From the NCBI GenBank assembly GCA_903894755.1, contig CAITRH010000042.1:1-42736 (forward strand): a stretch of 42,736 bases of DNA. Direction: 5' to 3'. Of the stretch, positions 9,089 to 17,323 are shown in pieces. The position numbers and the translations under genes were made by a program. Source of the DNA: an uncultured delta proteobacterium (GTDB taxonomy: Bacteria > Myxococcota_A > Polyangia > Polyangiales > Polyangiaceae). The notes beneath the pieces were generated by a model. The model ran no database searches. It saw only the letters and a list, made by a program, of their open reading frames with translations, and was not told where the DNA came from. The first letter of the stretch is position 1; the number at the start of each line of letters is the position of its first letter.

Positions 9089-12000
9089 CTACTTAGGAGT
9101 GGGTATGACGCCGCAGACGCCGGGGGTGCCAGCACCGCCGCAGACTTCTGGGTCGACACATGTGCCGCAATTGAGGGGGTGTCCGCACCCGTCGGTGGTA
9201 TTTCCACAATTGAGGTTCTGTGCGGGACAAAGGCGAGGCGTGCAGGACGTAATCCCACAGACTCCGGTAACTCCGCCGCCGCCGCAGGTTTGCCCGGCGA
9301 TGGTGCAAGTGCCGCAGCTGAGAGTACCGCCGCAGCCGTCGCCGGCAGCTCCACAGAAGAGACCGAGCTGCAAGCAGGTCTTTGGGGTGCAGGCACTTCC
9401 GCACTTTCCGGGGAATCCGCCGCCGCCACAGGTTTGCCCTGCGACTGTGCAAGTGCCGCAGCTGAGAGCATCGCCGCAGCCGTCACCTGCAGGACCGCAG
9501 TTGAATCCGAGGGCTGTGCAGTTTGTTGGCAGGCACGCTCCGGAGTCAAGGGAGGCGCATTTGCCAGGGGCGCCACCGGCACCGCAGTATTGACCGGTGG
9601 GGCAGGTTCCACAAGCGAGGGCGCCACCACACCCGTCACCGGCGGGGCCGCACACGAAGCCTAGGCTTGTACAGGTCGCTTTGGTGCAAGTGGAAGCGCC
9701 ACAGACGCCAGGAGTGCCGGCGCCGCCGCAGGTTTGTGGGTCAACGCAGGGTCCGCAGTTGAGGATATTGTTGCAGCCGTCCCCGGTGAATCCGCAAGCA
9801 AGGCCCTGGGTTTGGCAGGTCTTGGGGATACAGCCACCGCAGACGCCTGGAGTACCACCGCCGCCGCAGGTTTGGGGCGTGGAGCAGGGGCCGCACTGGA
9901 GGAGGTTTCCGCAACCGTCGCCGATGGACCCGCAGGTAAACCCAAGCTGTCCGCAGGTCTTGGGTTGGCACACGGGGGGGACGTCGGGAGTCACGCAGGA
10001 GGCGAGGTCGAAGAGCATGAACTCGAGGACCTTTTCCTGAGCGGTCATGGTCAGGGTGCTGCCGCAACTGCCGGGGAAGGTGGCCGATCCACTCGAGTTG
10101 TTGACATGGAAGTCGCTGAAGAGGACCCTTCCACATTGTTGTGCGGCGGCGGAACCTACCGGGGTGTTGAAGGTGAGGTGCTGGACGGTGTTCTTGTCTG
10201 GGTTGGGGCTCGTGTTGATGCCGTAGATCCACCCCTGCGTGGGGGCGACGACAGCGTCGACGTCATGCCGGGTGACATTGAGGGAGACCTTTCCAGCCGT
10301 GGTGAGGGCACCGAGGTTGCGGAGCCAGTCGGAGAAGGCCTGACCACGACCGCCTACAATGGTGGTATCGATGGTACCGAGGAATGGGTCTTGCGGCGAG
10401 CTCTGGTTCTTGTTCCAGGTAGCGACGGTATTGAATGGAGACACATTGTAGAGCCAGGTGTAGCTGTAGTGGGTGGCAAACACCCTACCGCCTTTGTTGG
10501 CGTAGTCGACCAAGTTCTTCTGGTGCGTCGTGTTCTTCGAGTACTCGCCCCCCTGGCAAGCGAAGATGGCCATGTCGTATTTGGCCAGAGTGGCGGGGAC
10601 CCCCATGAGATCGTTGTAGGATGGTGTTGCTGAGGAAATCTTGGCGCCGGGGCCGCTGGGGGGGAGGTAAAACTGGATCCGTCCTCCGGTCACGGGATTG
10701 GTGAACTCGCTGTCGTCGATTCCGATCTTGCGAAGGACACACTCGAGGGCGTCGACGGAGCCGGTGACCATGGCGGTAAGAGGGATATTGCCCTCCGTTT
10801 TGTTTCGAGGGAGGCGGGTCTGCTCTGGGAGAAGGACCTTTTCGGTGCAGGCGGTGATGGCGGGGACCGTGATCTGACGTCGCCAGCGACCGAGCTGGAT
10901 GACGAGGGGAAAGTCAACGCCGGCGGGGACATTGGTAAGGGTGAAGGTTCCGTCAGCTGCGCTGATGGCGGTGACGAGGGGGGCACCGGAGGCTTGTGCA
11001 CCGCACTGGTCGCAGGAGACGCCTGTGGGGAAAGCCGCGACGGTTTCGTTGGGGACGTAGACGACAGCGCCGTAGAGCGGGTCGCCGCAGGTGGGACAAC
11101 TTGTCCATTTGCCTTTGGCTGGGGAGTAGACAGTGCCTTTGACGGTAGTTGTCGCACCGCCGTCGCACTTGACCTGTTTTCGACAGAAGTTTGTGCAGGT
11201 GCTTCCACATTTACCAGCGAGGCCACCGCCGCCGCAGGTGTCTGGGTCCGTGCAGGTTCCGCAGTTGAGGACATTGCCGCAGCCATCACTGGTTTGGCCG
11301 CAGGAGAGTCCTTGTTGGGTGCAGGTGCTGGGGACGCAGGAGTGTCCACATTTGCCGTATTCTTGACCGCCGCAGCTATCTGGTGCGGTGCAGTGGCCGC
11401 AATCGAGGAGCGTTCCGCAGCCGTCGCCGACGGAGCCGCAAGACAGCCCGAGCGCCAGGCAGGTTTTGGGGATACACCCGGTGGTTCCTCCGCAGGAACC
11501 GGGCTGAGCGCCGCCGCCGCAGGTTTGCGGTGGGGTGCAGTTTCCACAGTCGATGGCGTTCCCGCAGCCGTCCCCTGCAGGACCGCAGTTCAAGCCGAGC
11601 GCGGAGCAGGTCGTGGGGACACAAGGATTGGCGTCGACGAGGACAGGGGAGCCACAAACGTAGGGAGTTCCACCTCCGCCGCAGGTTCCCGCCTCGCACG
11701 TACCGCACTGGACGAGGTTTCCGCAGCCGTCATTGGCGGGGCCGCACTGGATCGACTGATCTAGGCAGGTGCGAGGAGGGCAGGGAGGTTTGCCGCATGC
11801 GCCGGAGACACCGCCGCCTCCGCATGACTCTCCATTTATGCAGGTTCCACAGGAGAGCGTGGCGCCACATCCATCTCCCGTGCTACCGCACGCGAGCCCC
11901 TGCTGGACACAGGTCTTCGGCGTGCAGGTTGTCCCACACTCGAAAGGGAGGCCGGCGCCGCCACAGGTTTGCCCGGTCGGGCAATCGCCACAAGACAGCA

Positions 12001-12301
12001 TGGCCCCGCACCCGTCGCTGATGCGACCGCAGTTGGCCCCGCCGTCAAAGAAGTCGGCGCAGATTTTGGCCGCGCAGTTGGGGGGGATGTATGCGTCACT
12101 CGACGCGTCCCCGAAAATACTTCCGTCTGGACGGCGCACGGTGCCGTCGCCGGCGCCCGCCCCATCGACGAGGGGGATGGACGCATCGACGCTCCCTCCC
12201 CCGTCCTTGTTATCCGTGAAAACCGAACTACTTCCGCTACCGCCGCACGCCGCCAAAGCTAACGCGCACGGTAGGGCCACGAATCTGACGGGCCAACGCA
12301 T
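9089..12301 (-). CDS. Cysteine-rich repeat lipoprotein (6 + central module + 6 repeats)
   Basis: A roughly 1070-aa predicted lipoprotein. The ATG at 12301 is preferred over an upstream one because GGAGG (complement of 12308-12312) precedes it and the signal peptide MRWPVRFVALPCALALAACG then has its lipobox Cys at 19. Twelve repeats of 44-47 aa follow the pattern C-x4-C-x6-C-G-x4-DGCG-x4-CG-x-C-x5-CGGGG-xPG-x-CG, with eight cysteines each. Six repeats lie before and six after a central module of about 380 aa. That module starts with a carboxypeptidase-regulatory-like beta domain (VKGTVYSPAKG), then a segment reminiscent of a glutamine-amidotransferase/ThuA-like fold (YDMAIFACQGGEY, GGRVFATHYSY). 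The latter assignment is inference. A surface or periplasmic binding role is likely. Confidence 0.85.
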   Translation of the reverse strand: MRWPVRFVALPCALALAACGGSGSSSVFTDNKDGGGSVDASIPLVDGAGAGDGTVRRPDGSIFGDASSDAYIPPNCAAKICADFFDGGANCGRISDGCGAMLSCGDCPTGQTCGGAGLPFECGTTCTPKTCVQQGLACGSTGDGCGATLSCGTCINGESCGGGGVSGACGKPPCPPRTCLDQSIQCGPANDGCGNLVQCGTCEAGTCGGGGTPYVCGSPVLVDANPCVPTTCSALGLNCGPAGDGCGNAIDCGNCTPPQTCGGGAQPGSCGGTTGCIPKTCLALGLSCGSVGDGCGTLLDCGHCTAPDSCGGQEYGKCGHSCVPSTCTQQGLSCGQTSDGCGNVLNCGTCTDPDTCGGGGLAGKCGSTCTNFCRKQVKCDGGATTTVKGTVYSPAKGKWTSCPTCGDPLYGAVVYVPNETVAAFPTGVSCDQCGAQASGAPLVTAISAADGTFTLTNVPAGVDFPLVIQLGRWRRQITVPAITACTEKVLLPEQTRLPRNKTEGNIPLTAMVTGSVDALECVLRKIGIDDSEFTNPVTGGRIQFYLPPSGPGAKISSATPSYNDLMGVPATLAKYDMAIFACQGGEYSKNTTHQKNLVDYANKGGRVFATHYSYTWLYNVSPFNTVATWNKNQSSPQDPFLGTIDTTIVGGRGQAFSDWLRNLGALTTAGKVSLNVTRHDVDAVVAPTQGWIYGINTSPNPDKNTVQHLTFNTPVGSAAAQQCGRVLFSDFHVNNSSGSATFPGSCGSTLTMTAQEKVLEFMLFDLASCVTPDVPPVCQPKTCGQLGFTCGSIGDGCGNLLQCGPCSTPQTCGGGGTPGVCGGCIPKTCQTQGLACGFTGDGCNNILNCGPCVDPQTCGGAGTPGVCGASTCTKATCTSLGFVCGPAGDGCGGALACGTCPTGQYCGAGGAPGKCASLDSGACLPTNCTALGFNCGPAGDGCGDALSCGTCTVAGQTCGGGGFPGKCGSACTPKTCLQLGLFCGAAGDGCGGTLSCGTCTIAGQTCGGGGVTGVCGITSCTPRLCPAQNLNCGNTTDGCGHPLNCGTCVDPEVCGGAGTPGVCGVIPTPK

Positions 12302-12549
12302 GCTGCACCTCCGAATGCACTTACGGTACGAGCTTTGGGAAGCGATGCAATGACATTGAAGGGCCAAGGCGATCTTTTGTTGGGGTCGCAGAATTCCTGC
12401 GCAGTCTTACGATGTACGAGACAGGCAACAAGGGGCAGAAATAGTCCGACATCGTGTCCGGCGTCCAACCCAACGTTGCACTCATGTCAAGCATAAAAGG
12501 GAGCACGAAAGGCAGGTGGGGGACCGTGGAAGTCCGATAGACTCGCACC
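12302..12549. other. Divergent intergenic region, lipoprotein / trmO
   Basis: These 248 bp separate two divergent genes and should hold both promoters. Apart from the GGAGG of the minus-strand lipoprotein at 12308-12312, no convincing box, hairpin or repeat is visible. Confidence 0.5.
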
Positions 12550-13353
12550 ATGAGCCTGGGGAGCTTGACGATGACGCCCATTGGTGTGGCGCACACGCCG
12601 TATGTCGATCGGGTGAGCGCGCCTCGTCAGCCGTACGCGTCGTTCGGGGTTCGGGGGACCCTCGAGCTTTTGCCGGGGTTCGAGTTTGCGCTTTGCGACC
12701 TCGAGAGCTGGGATCGCTTGTGGGTGCTGTTCTGGTTTCACCTGAACGAGACGGGAGCGTGGCGCTCGAAGGTGCTCGCCCCTCGAAGTGCGGGCAAACG
12801 TCGAGGAGTGTTTGCGACGCGTTCTCCGCATCGTCCCAACCCCATTGGGCTTTCTGTGGTGCGCCTAGAGGCCGTGCGGGGACTGACGCTGCATGTGCTC
12901 GATGTGGATTTTCTGGATGGGACGCCGGTGCTTGACGTGAAGCCCTATGTGCCGTGGGCCGATGCGTTTCCGGAAGCGTCACGCGGATGGGTCGAGCCGC
13001 TAGACAGAGGGCCAGGTGACCCGGAGCCAGGGTTCGAGGTGGCGTGGTCTCCATTTGCTTGGCAGCAGGTCGCATGGCTTCGTGCCGAACACGGGCTCGA
13101 TCTCGACGAGCGCGTGATCAAGGTGCTTGCGCTGGGGCCGCAGCCGCATCCTTACCGTCGGATTCGACGCGATGGGGACGGTTTTCGACTTGCTGTCAAG
13201 GACTGGCGTGTACGGTTTCGCGTCGAGGGGCGGCAGGTGACGGTGGAGCGGGTAGAACCGGGGTACGGACGCTCCGAGCTTGCGTTGTCGCAGGCGGCCG
13301 AAGTGGTCTTGCAGCGAGCGTTTGTTGAGAGGTTTGCGGGGGCTTGCCCCTAA
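12550..13353 (+). CDS. trmO: tRNA (N6-threonylcarbamoyladenosine37-N6)-methyltransferase TrmO
   Basis: A 267-aa SAM-dependent methyltransferase of the UPF0066/YaeB family, which methylates t6A37 in some threonine tRNAs. The family signatures are clear: TPIGVAHTPY at the N-terminus, DRLWVLFWFH, VFATRSPHRPNPIGLSVVRL near 95-115, and DFLDGTPVLDVKPYVPWAD near 120-140. The C-terminal small domain carries RVRFRVEGRQVTVERV. It is the first gene of a plus-strand run reaching 15527. Met8 (12571) is an alternative start. Confidence 0.93.
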   Translation: MSLGSLTMTPIGVAHTPYVDRVSAPRQPYASFGVRGTLELLPGFEFALCDLESWDRLWVLFWFHLNETGAWRSKVLAPRSAGKRRGVFATRSPHRPNPIGLSVVRLEAVRGLTLHVLDVDFLDGTPVLDVKPYVPWADAFPEASRGWVEPLDRGPGDPEPGFEVAWSPFAWQQVAWLRAEHGLDLDERVIKVLALGPQPHPYRRIRRDGDGFRLAVKDWRVRFRVEGRQVTVERVEPGYGRSELALSQAAEVVLQRAFVERFAGACP

Positions 13354-13383
13354 CCTTGGGCCGCGTGGGTCCGTAACAACGGC

Positions 13384-14391
13384 ATGCGCGTGGTGGAAGC
13401 AGCGTCGGGGGCGGTAGCGTTTCCGAGCGGAGCGTTTCCTAGCGGAACGAAGCTTGGACGGGTTCGCGACATGGGAGGTCATTTCCCGGGTCTTCGGCCG
13501 GTGGCGGTTGTACGGGCCGAGGAGCTTGATGTCCGAGCCGACCGGTCGGGGAAGACCCGCGTGTGGCTAGCTCTCGAGGCCCTGCAGGTAACGGGAAGCT
13601 TCAAGGTGCGTGGGGCGCTCGTGGCGCTCGTTTCCCAACGCGGGGCGTGCGTGGTGACCGCAAGCCAGGGAAATCACGGGATAGGCGTGGCGTATGCCGC
13701 GCACATGCTGGGCCTGCACGCCACCGTGTTCGTGCCGCGTTCGACTCCAGCGACCAAGTGTCGTCACATCACACGTTGGGGAGCGGAGCTCGTGGTGGTC
13801 GGCTCGGATCGCTACGAGGCGGCCGAACAGGGGGCCAGAAGGTTCGCAGAAACCACTGGGGCACCGTTTCTATCGCCCAGTGACGAAGCCGTAGTGCTGG
13901 GTAATGGTGCGTCCATAGGGTTCGAGCTGGTCGATGCGCTTAGAGGAATCCCCGAGCGGGTGCTCGTACCGCTTGGAGGCGGCGGGCTAGCCACCGGACT
14001 TGCGTGGGCACTGGCGGAAGAAGGAGCCGAGCCCACAGTCGATCGTCCCGTGTGGGGGGTTCAGAGCGAGCAGGGCTGCGCCGTTGCGATGGCCCTTGCG
14101 GGGAAGACGTCGGAAGATGGAGAAGCAACCGCCTGCGTCGAGCGCATTCGAGCGGCGATCGGAGGCGTGCTGCTTGTAAGGGAGCGTGCGATAGACGACG
14201 CGCTCGACTTCGCACGGCGCGAGCTTGGAATGACCCTTGAGGCAAACGGCGCGCTCGGACTAGCCCCGCTGTTTTGTGGTCTTCCCGAGCGTCTTTGCGG
14301 CGGTGACGTAGTAGCGCTGCTGACGGGAAGAAATGTCGACGCGGTCCCCGTGCGGACACATCGGGCTTCGCCTCCCCCAAGGGCGTGCTAA
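13384..14391 (+). CDS. PLP-dependent lyase of the threonine dehydratase family
   Basis: A 335-aa fold-type II PLP enzyme. The PLP lysine is Lys74 in TGSFKVRGA, the substrate loop is SQGNHGIG (94-101) and the phosphate loop is GGGGLATG near 197. Such proteins deaminate or racemise serine or threonine; the sequence does not settle which. There is no C-terminal ACT domain, as in catabolic threonine dehydratases and serine racemases. The N-terminal 30 residues, with AFPSG twice, lie outside the conserved fold, so Met30 is an alternative start. The TAA stop shares one base with the udk ATG (TAATG), so translation is probably coupled. Confidence 0.82.
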   Translation: MRVVEAASGAVAFPSGAFPSGTKLGRVRDMGGHFPGLRPVAVVRAEELDVRADRSGKTRVWLALEALQVTGSFKVRGALVALVSQRGACVVTASQGNHGIGVAYAAHMLGLHATVFVPRSTPATKCRHITRWGAELVVVGSDRYEAAEQGARRFAETTGAPFLSPSDEAVVLGNGASIGFELVDALRGIPERVLVPLGGGGLATGLAWALAEEGAEPTVDRPVWGVQSEQGCAVAMALAGKTSEDGEATACVERIRAAIGGVLLVRERAIDDALDFARRELGMTLEANGALGLAPLFCGLPERLCGGDVVALLTGRNVDAVPVRTHRASPPPRAC

Positions 14392-15038
14392 TGACGCGCG
14401 CCAGCATGGCGGACAAGAAACCTCCCTTTCGACCGCTCATTCTTGGCATTGCAGGTGGCTCGGGTTCGGGAAAGAGCACCATTGCCAAGGGGATTCTCGC
14501 CGCGTTGCCCGACGGGGCCGGCGCGCTTCTCGAGCAGGACCACTACTATCGACCCCAGCCGCACCTTCCGCTCGAAGAGAGGCAGCGTCTCAACTTCGAT
14601 CATCCCGATGCCATCGAGCTCGAACTGCTGTCGGGACACCTCGACCTCCTGCACGCCGGAACGGCCATCGTGCGCCCAACCTACGACTTCGCCGTTCACG
14701 ACCGGTGTCCCGAAGGGCTGCGTATCGAGCCAACGCCGGTCATCGTGGTCGAGGGGATCTTGGTCCTGGCCGACGATCGGTTGCGGGCACGTTTCGACAT
14801 AAAGCTCTTCGTAGACACCGACGCGGATATTCGGCTTATGCGACGTATTCGTCGCGATCTCGAGCAACGCGGAAGGTCTTTTGCGCAAATTCGAAAGCAG
14901 TATTACGAAACGGTGCGTCCCATGCACCTCGCGTTCGTGGAGCCGTCCAGACGCTTTGCCGATCTGATTATTCCCGAGGGGGGGCAAAACCGAGTGGCGC
15001 TCGAAATGATCCTAAGCCACGTTCGATCGAGCTTTTAG
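14391..15038 (+). CDS. udk: Uridine kinase
   Basis: A 215-aa P-loop kinase that phosphorylates uridine or cytidine in pyrimidine salvage. The Walker A is GIAGGSGSGKST, followed by EQDHYYRP, the NFDHPDAIE substrate motif, PTYDFAVHDR and VVEGILVL (Walker B), all typical of Udk. It overlaps the preceding gene by one base. A GTG six bases upstream and Met6 (14406) are alternative starts. The closing RRFADLIIPEGG matches the usual C-terminal part of the family. Confidence 0.93.
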   Translation: MTRASMADKKPPFRPLILGIAGGSGSGKSTIAKGILAALPDGAGALLEQDHYYRPQPHLPLEERQRLNFDHPDAIELELLSGHLDLLHAGTAIVRPTYDFAVHDRCPEGLRIEPTPVIVVEGILVLADDRLRARFDIKLFVDTDADIRLMRRIRRDLEQRGRSFAQIRKQYYETVRPMHLAFVEPSRRFADLIIPEGGQNRVALEMILSHVRSSF

Positions 15039-15048
15039 GCGGTCGCCT

Positions 15049-15216
15049 ATGCACGTTCTATCGTTTCTCGCCGTCGCCCTCGTGGTTGTCCTTGGCGCGT
15101 GCAGTTCCCCTCCCAAGGTCCCGATGGGACCGCCTCCAGAATACGAGGAAGACCCGATGGAGCAGGACGCGGGAGCGGCGGACACGGGACGTCTACTTCA
15201 GCCTGCTCCCCGATGA
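15049..15216 (+). CDS. Small 55-aa lipoprotein
   Basis: A short gene starting 10 bp after udk. The product begins MHVLSFLAVALVVVLGACSS, a signal peptide with the lipobox Cys at 18. The mature part is only about 38 residues, proline- and acid-rich (PPEYEEDPMEQDAG). Its stop overlaps the next gene's start in the arrangement ATGA (15213-15216), which supports real, coupled translation of both. No family was recognised. Confidence 0.7.
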   Translation: MHVLSFLAVALVVVLGACSSPPKVPMGPPPEYEEDPMEQDAGAADTGRLLQPAPR

Positions 15217-15527
15217 TCCCGCCGTTTGCCCAAGGGTTTCCAAAGGGGCCGGAGGTTGACGCGCTCCTTCAAGCCTTCAACGACGGCGACTACAGCCAAG
15301 TGCAGACACTCGCCAGGCAAACCCTCCGTGAGTCGAAAGACCCCGCCGTGCGCGATGCCGCCAACGTGCTCCTCAACAGACTTCGACCTGACCCCATCGC
15401 CGTGGTCGCCATCGTAGTAACCGCCCTCCTGCTCCTCTTCCTCACCCTCTGGTGGACCCCCTGCGGGGGGGCAAAAAGGGGCTTCGCCCCTACGCTCCCG
15501 TTGGTCGCTCCCCCTTCCTGCGGGTAG
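15213..15527 (+). CDS. Small tail-anchored protein with helical repeat
   Basis: A 104-aa product whose ATG overlaps the TGA of the small lipoprotein gene. Residues 13-52 (EVDALLQAFNDGDYSQVQTL and on) look like a TPR-like helical pair. One hydrophobic segment follows at about 58-80 (IAVVAIVVTALLLLFLTLWW). The last 20 codons lie in a GC-rich palindromic tract (AGGGGC-TTC-GCCCCT at 15477-15491), so the native C-terminus may have been replaced. Function is unknown; the neighbour suggests an envelope role. Confidence 0.65.
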   Translation: MIPPFAQGFPKGPEVDALLQAFNDGDYSQVQTLARQTLRESKDPAVRDAANVLLNRLRPDPIAVVAIVVTALLLLFLTLWWTPCGGAKRGFAPTLPLVAPPSCG

Positions 15528-15583
15528 GTCCTGGTGGATTGCTCTCTGCGTGATCTGCTTGGAAGCTCCTCGCGTCACTCCCG

Positions 15584-15686
15584 CGGACCTCACCCCCACA
15601 CGATTCGGAGCGTTCACATCGTCCCCCTCCCCATCGATGGGGAGGGGGAATTTGTAGGAGCGCGAAGTCGCGGGGGGTGAGGTCCG
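15584..15686. terminator. Nested palindrome between convergent genes
   Basis: An outer inverted repeat, CGGACCTCACCCCC (15584-15597) with GGGGGTGAGGTCCG (15673-15686), encloses a perfect 26-bp palindrome at 15623-15648 with centre ATCGAT. It lies between a plus-strand gene ending at 15527 and a minus-strand gene ending at 15735. A bidirectional terminator is the simplest reading, although no T-tract follows. Confidence 0.5.
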
Positions 15687-15734
15687 ACGGTCGGCGAGGT
15701 GGCTGCGGACTGGTGGGGGCGGTCGGTACCGATA

Positions 15735-16421
15735 CTACGCGCTCGCTTCTAACCCCAGCGCGATGGGGAACAGCCCGTTGCTTTCAAGATGGAGCTGACG
15801 TCGCACCCCCACCTGCAGCGACTCGAACACCGCGGCTAGCGACGGATCCTCCAGCTTGCTGCACTTCCCACCCATGTCACTCAGGAGCTCGACGATGCGG
15901 TTGTGCACGCCGCGCGCCTCGGTGATGAGAACGGGAAGCGACGGGCCATCCGGGTCGGGCCACGGGCCTCGTCCATCTCGCGCCCTTTCAAACGCCCTAA
16001 TTCGTGGGAACACCACCGTTTCCTCGCGCCTCATATGCGCCAAGAGAAGCGCCGCCAACCGTTCAAACACCACCATGTCGAGACCGCGAAAAGACCGCTC
16101 CGCCTGAGAAAGCGCTTGACGGGTCCGCCCATGGTGCGTCTCAACCAGATGCTCCATCAGGTCTTCCGCAGTCGTGTGCTGCCATTCGCGATCTTCGCCT
16201 GGAGCCTCCTCAACCGACGGCATCGGCAGAACCCGTCCGTCGGCAAGCCCTCCCGTGGTGCTCGCACTTCTCAGGGACTGGTCTTCGCCCCACGCGCACT
16301 CCATGTCCCACTGATCGAGCAGATGGCTTGCGCGGGAACTTTCGAGGGCGATACGACTGATAGGGAAAGTGAGCCCATTGCGTCCTTGCACGCTTCCTTC
16401 GGGCGTCCGAGCTGTTTGCAT
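15735..16421 (-). CDS. Divergent RIC/YtfE-type di-iron (hemerythrin-like) protein
   Basis: A 228-aa relative of iron-sulfur cluster repair (RIC, YtfE/ScdA) proteins. The start at 16421 is set by GGAGGA four bases upstream; the frame is open further, but the extra sequence is not conserved. The N-terminal ScdA-type domain is degenerate: Cys42 aligns with the first conserved Cys, and the second is lost. The hemerythrin-like bundle keeps likely iron ligands in EHLVETHH (His91, His96/97), AHMRREETVVFP (His129, Glu133), GVHNRI (His173) and QLHLESNGLFP (His211). It is a paralogue of the protein at 28383-29258 (shared GVxRQxHLExNxLFPxAL). Repair of nitrosatively damaged clusters is inferred from the family. 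Confidence 0.82.
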   Translation of the reverse strand: MQTARTPEGSVQGRNGLTFPISRIALESSRASHLLDQWDMECAWGEDQSLRSASTTGGLADGRVLPMPSVEEAPGEDREWQHTTAEDLMEHLVETHHGRTRQALSQAERSFRGLDMVVFERLAALLLAHMRREETVVFPRIRAFERARDGRGPWPDPDGPSLPVLITEARGVHNRIVELLSDMGGKCSKLEDPSLAAVFESLQVGVRRQLHLESNGLFPIALGLEASA

Positions 16422-16454
16422 GATGTCCTCCGCAAAGCGCAACGCACTGCACAA

Positions 16455-16473
16455 CGCATGCTCACAGCATGCG
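16455..16473. promoter_or_regulatory. Operator-like palindrome upstream of RIC-type gene
   Basis: CGCATGCT-CAC-AGCATGCG is a perfect 8-bp inverted repeat with a 3-base spacer. It is centred about 43 bp upstream of the minus-strand ATG at 16421. Its position suits a repressor or activator site. It does not match the FNR, NorR or NsrR consensus as I remember them. Confidence 0.4.
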
Positions 16474-16603
16474 CTGAGGTCGCTTTTGTTTCCCCCGACA
16501 GCAATGACCGCCGCAGCGTGTGGAGACAATCCGGAACGCGCATCCAAACCCCCGCGCTCTCACCGCGTCTTCTGCAGCAAAACGCAAGCCTTGCGACGGA
16601 CCC

Positions 16604-17125
16604 CTATTTCCACTTGACGCTGCAGCCGATAGGAGACGTCTCGGCTACCTCAGGCAATCGTCCATCGAGAAGCGCATCAAGAGCCAACCGAAGATCCTGA
16701 CGCTTCACCCTGGAGGCGTCCCCGTAGTTGTCGTCAATCCGCCCGTGGTAGCGAAGCAGTCGAGCCTGATCGAACACGAACACCTCGGGCGTGAAACGAG
16801 CCCCAAGTGCCCGCACTGTCTCCTGCGCGTCGTCCCGTACATACGGGAACTCGAAACCGCGCTGACGCCCGCGAAGAACCATCTTGTCCATGGAATCCGC
16901 TGGATAGCGCACTGTGTCGTTGGCGTTGATCGCGAGCAACCGTACCCCTTTGTTTCGATAGTCGCGCTCCAACGCGACCATCCGCTCCTCGTATGCGACC
17001 ACGTAAGGACAGTGGTTGCACGACACAATCACCACAAGCAGCTTCGCCTCGCCGAATTCGTCCAGCGTATGCAAATGACCGTCGGTGCCGGGAAGCTCAA
17101 AAGCGGGACAAGGGGTACCAAGCAT
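16604..17125 (-). CDS. Thioredoxin-fold (redoxin) protein with CNHCPYV motif
   Basis: A 173-aa thioredoxin-fold protein of the AhpC/TSA-like redoxin group. The active site is VSCNHCPYV, and the protein ends in GCSVKWK, both typical of this small family. LLAINANDTVRYPADS follows the usual pattern. ATG 17125 (MLGTPCPAFELPG) is preferred, as the upstream part starts only from a TTG at 17164. No signal peptide is visible, so it is probably cytoplasmic. A dithiol oxidoreductase role is likely; the substrate is unknown. A full copy of the palindromic element lies just upstream. Confidence 0.85.
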   Translation of the reverse strand: MLGTPCPAFELPGTDGHLHTLDEFGEAKLLVVIVSCNHCPYVVAYEERMVALERDYRNKGVRLLAINANDTVRYPADSMDKMVLRGRQRGFEFPYVRDDAQETVRALGARFTPEVFVFDQARLLRYHGRIDDNYGDASRVKRQDLRLALDALLDGRLPEVAETSPIGCSVKWK

Positions 17126-17174
17126 GAGGAACAGGACGGTACGACGGACGGAGGCCGTCCGCAACGAGGTTCTC

Positions 17175-17323
17175 TAAACCACGTCCAGATCGAGCCCCGC
17201 CATTTCTGCCAGACGAGGCTTTGGCCGAGGAGCCCGCGCAGCGTACTTAAAGTACGTGAGCAGGCACCGCAGGCCAAAACGGAGGTTGGCGGGAATGGCG
17301 GGTTTCGATCTGGACGTGGTTTA
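17175..17323. repeat. Full 149-bp dispersed palindromic element, copy 1
   Basis: An imperfect palindrome whose ends are TAAACCACGTCCAGATCGA and its exact complement. The arms pair over about 50 bp to CTTTGGCC/GGCCAAAA, and the centre is CGTACTTAAAGTACG, a palindrome in its own right. The right end TTA (17321-17323) is the complement of the TAA stop codon of the upstream minus-strand ATPase gene. A second full copy is at 33861-34007 and a half copy at 109-161. Confidence 0.92.

Noticed and set aside
17175-17323. Insertion sequence with transposase
   Set aside because: The element is only 149 bp and has no coding capacity. At most it could be a non-autonomous relative.
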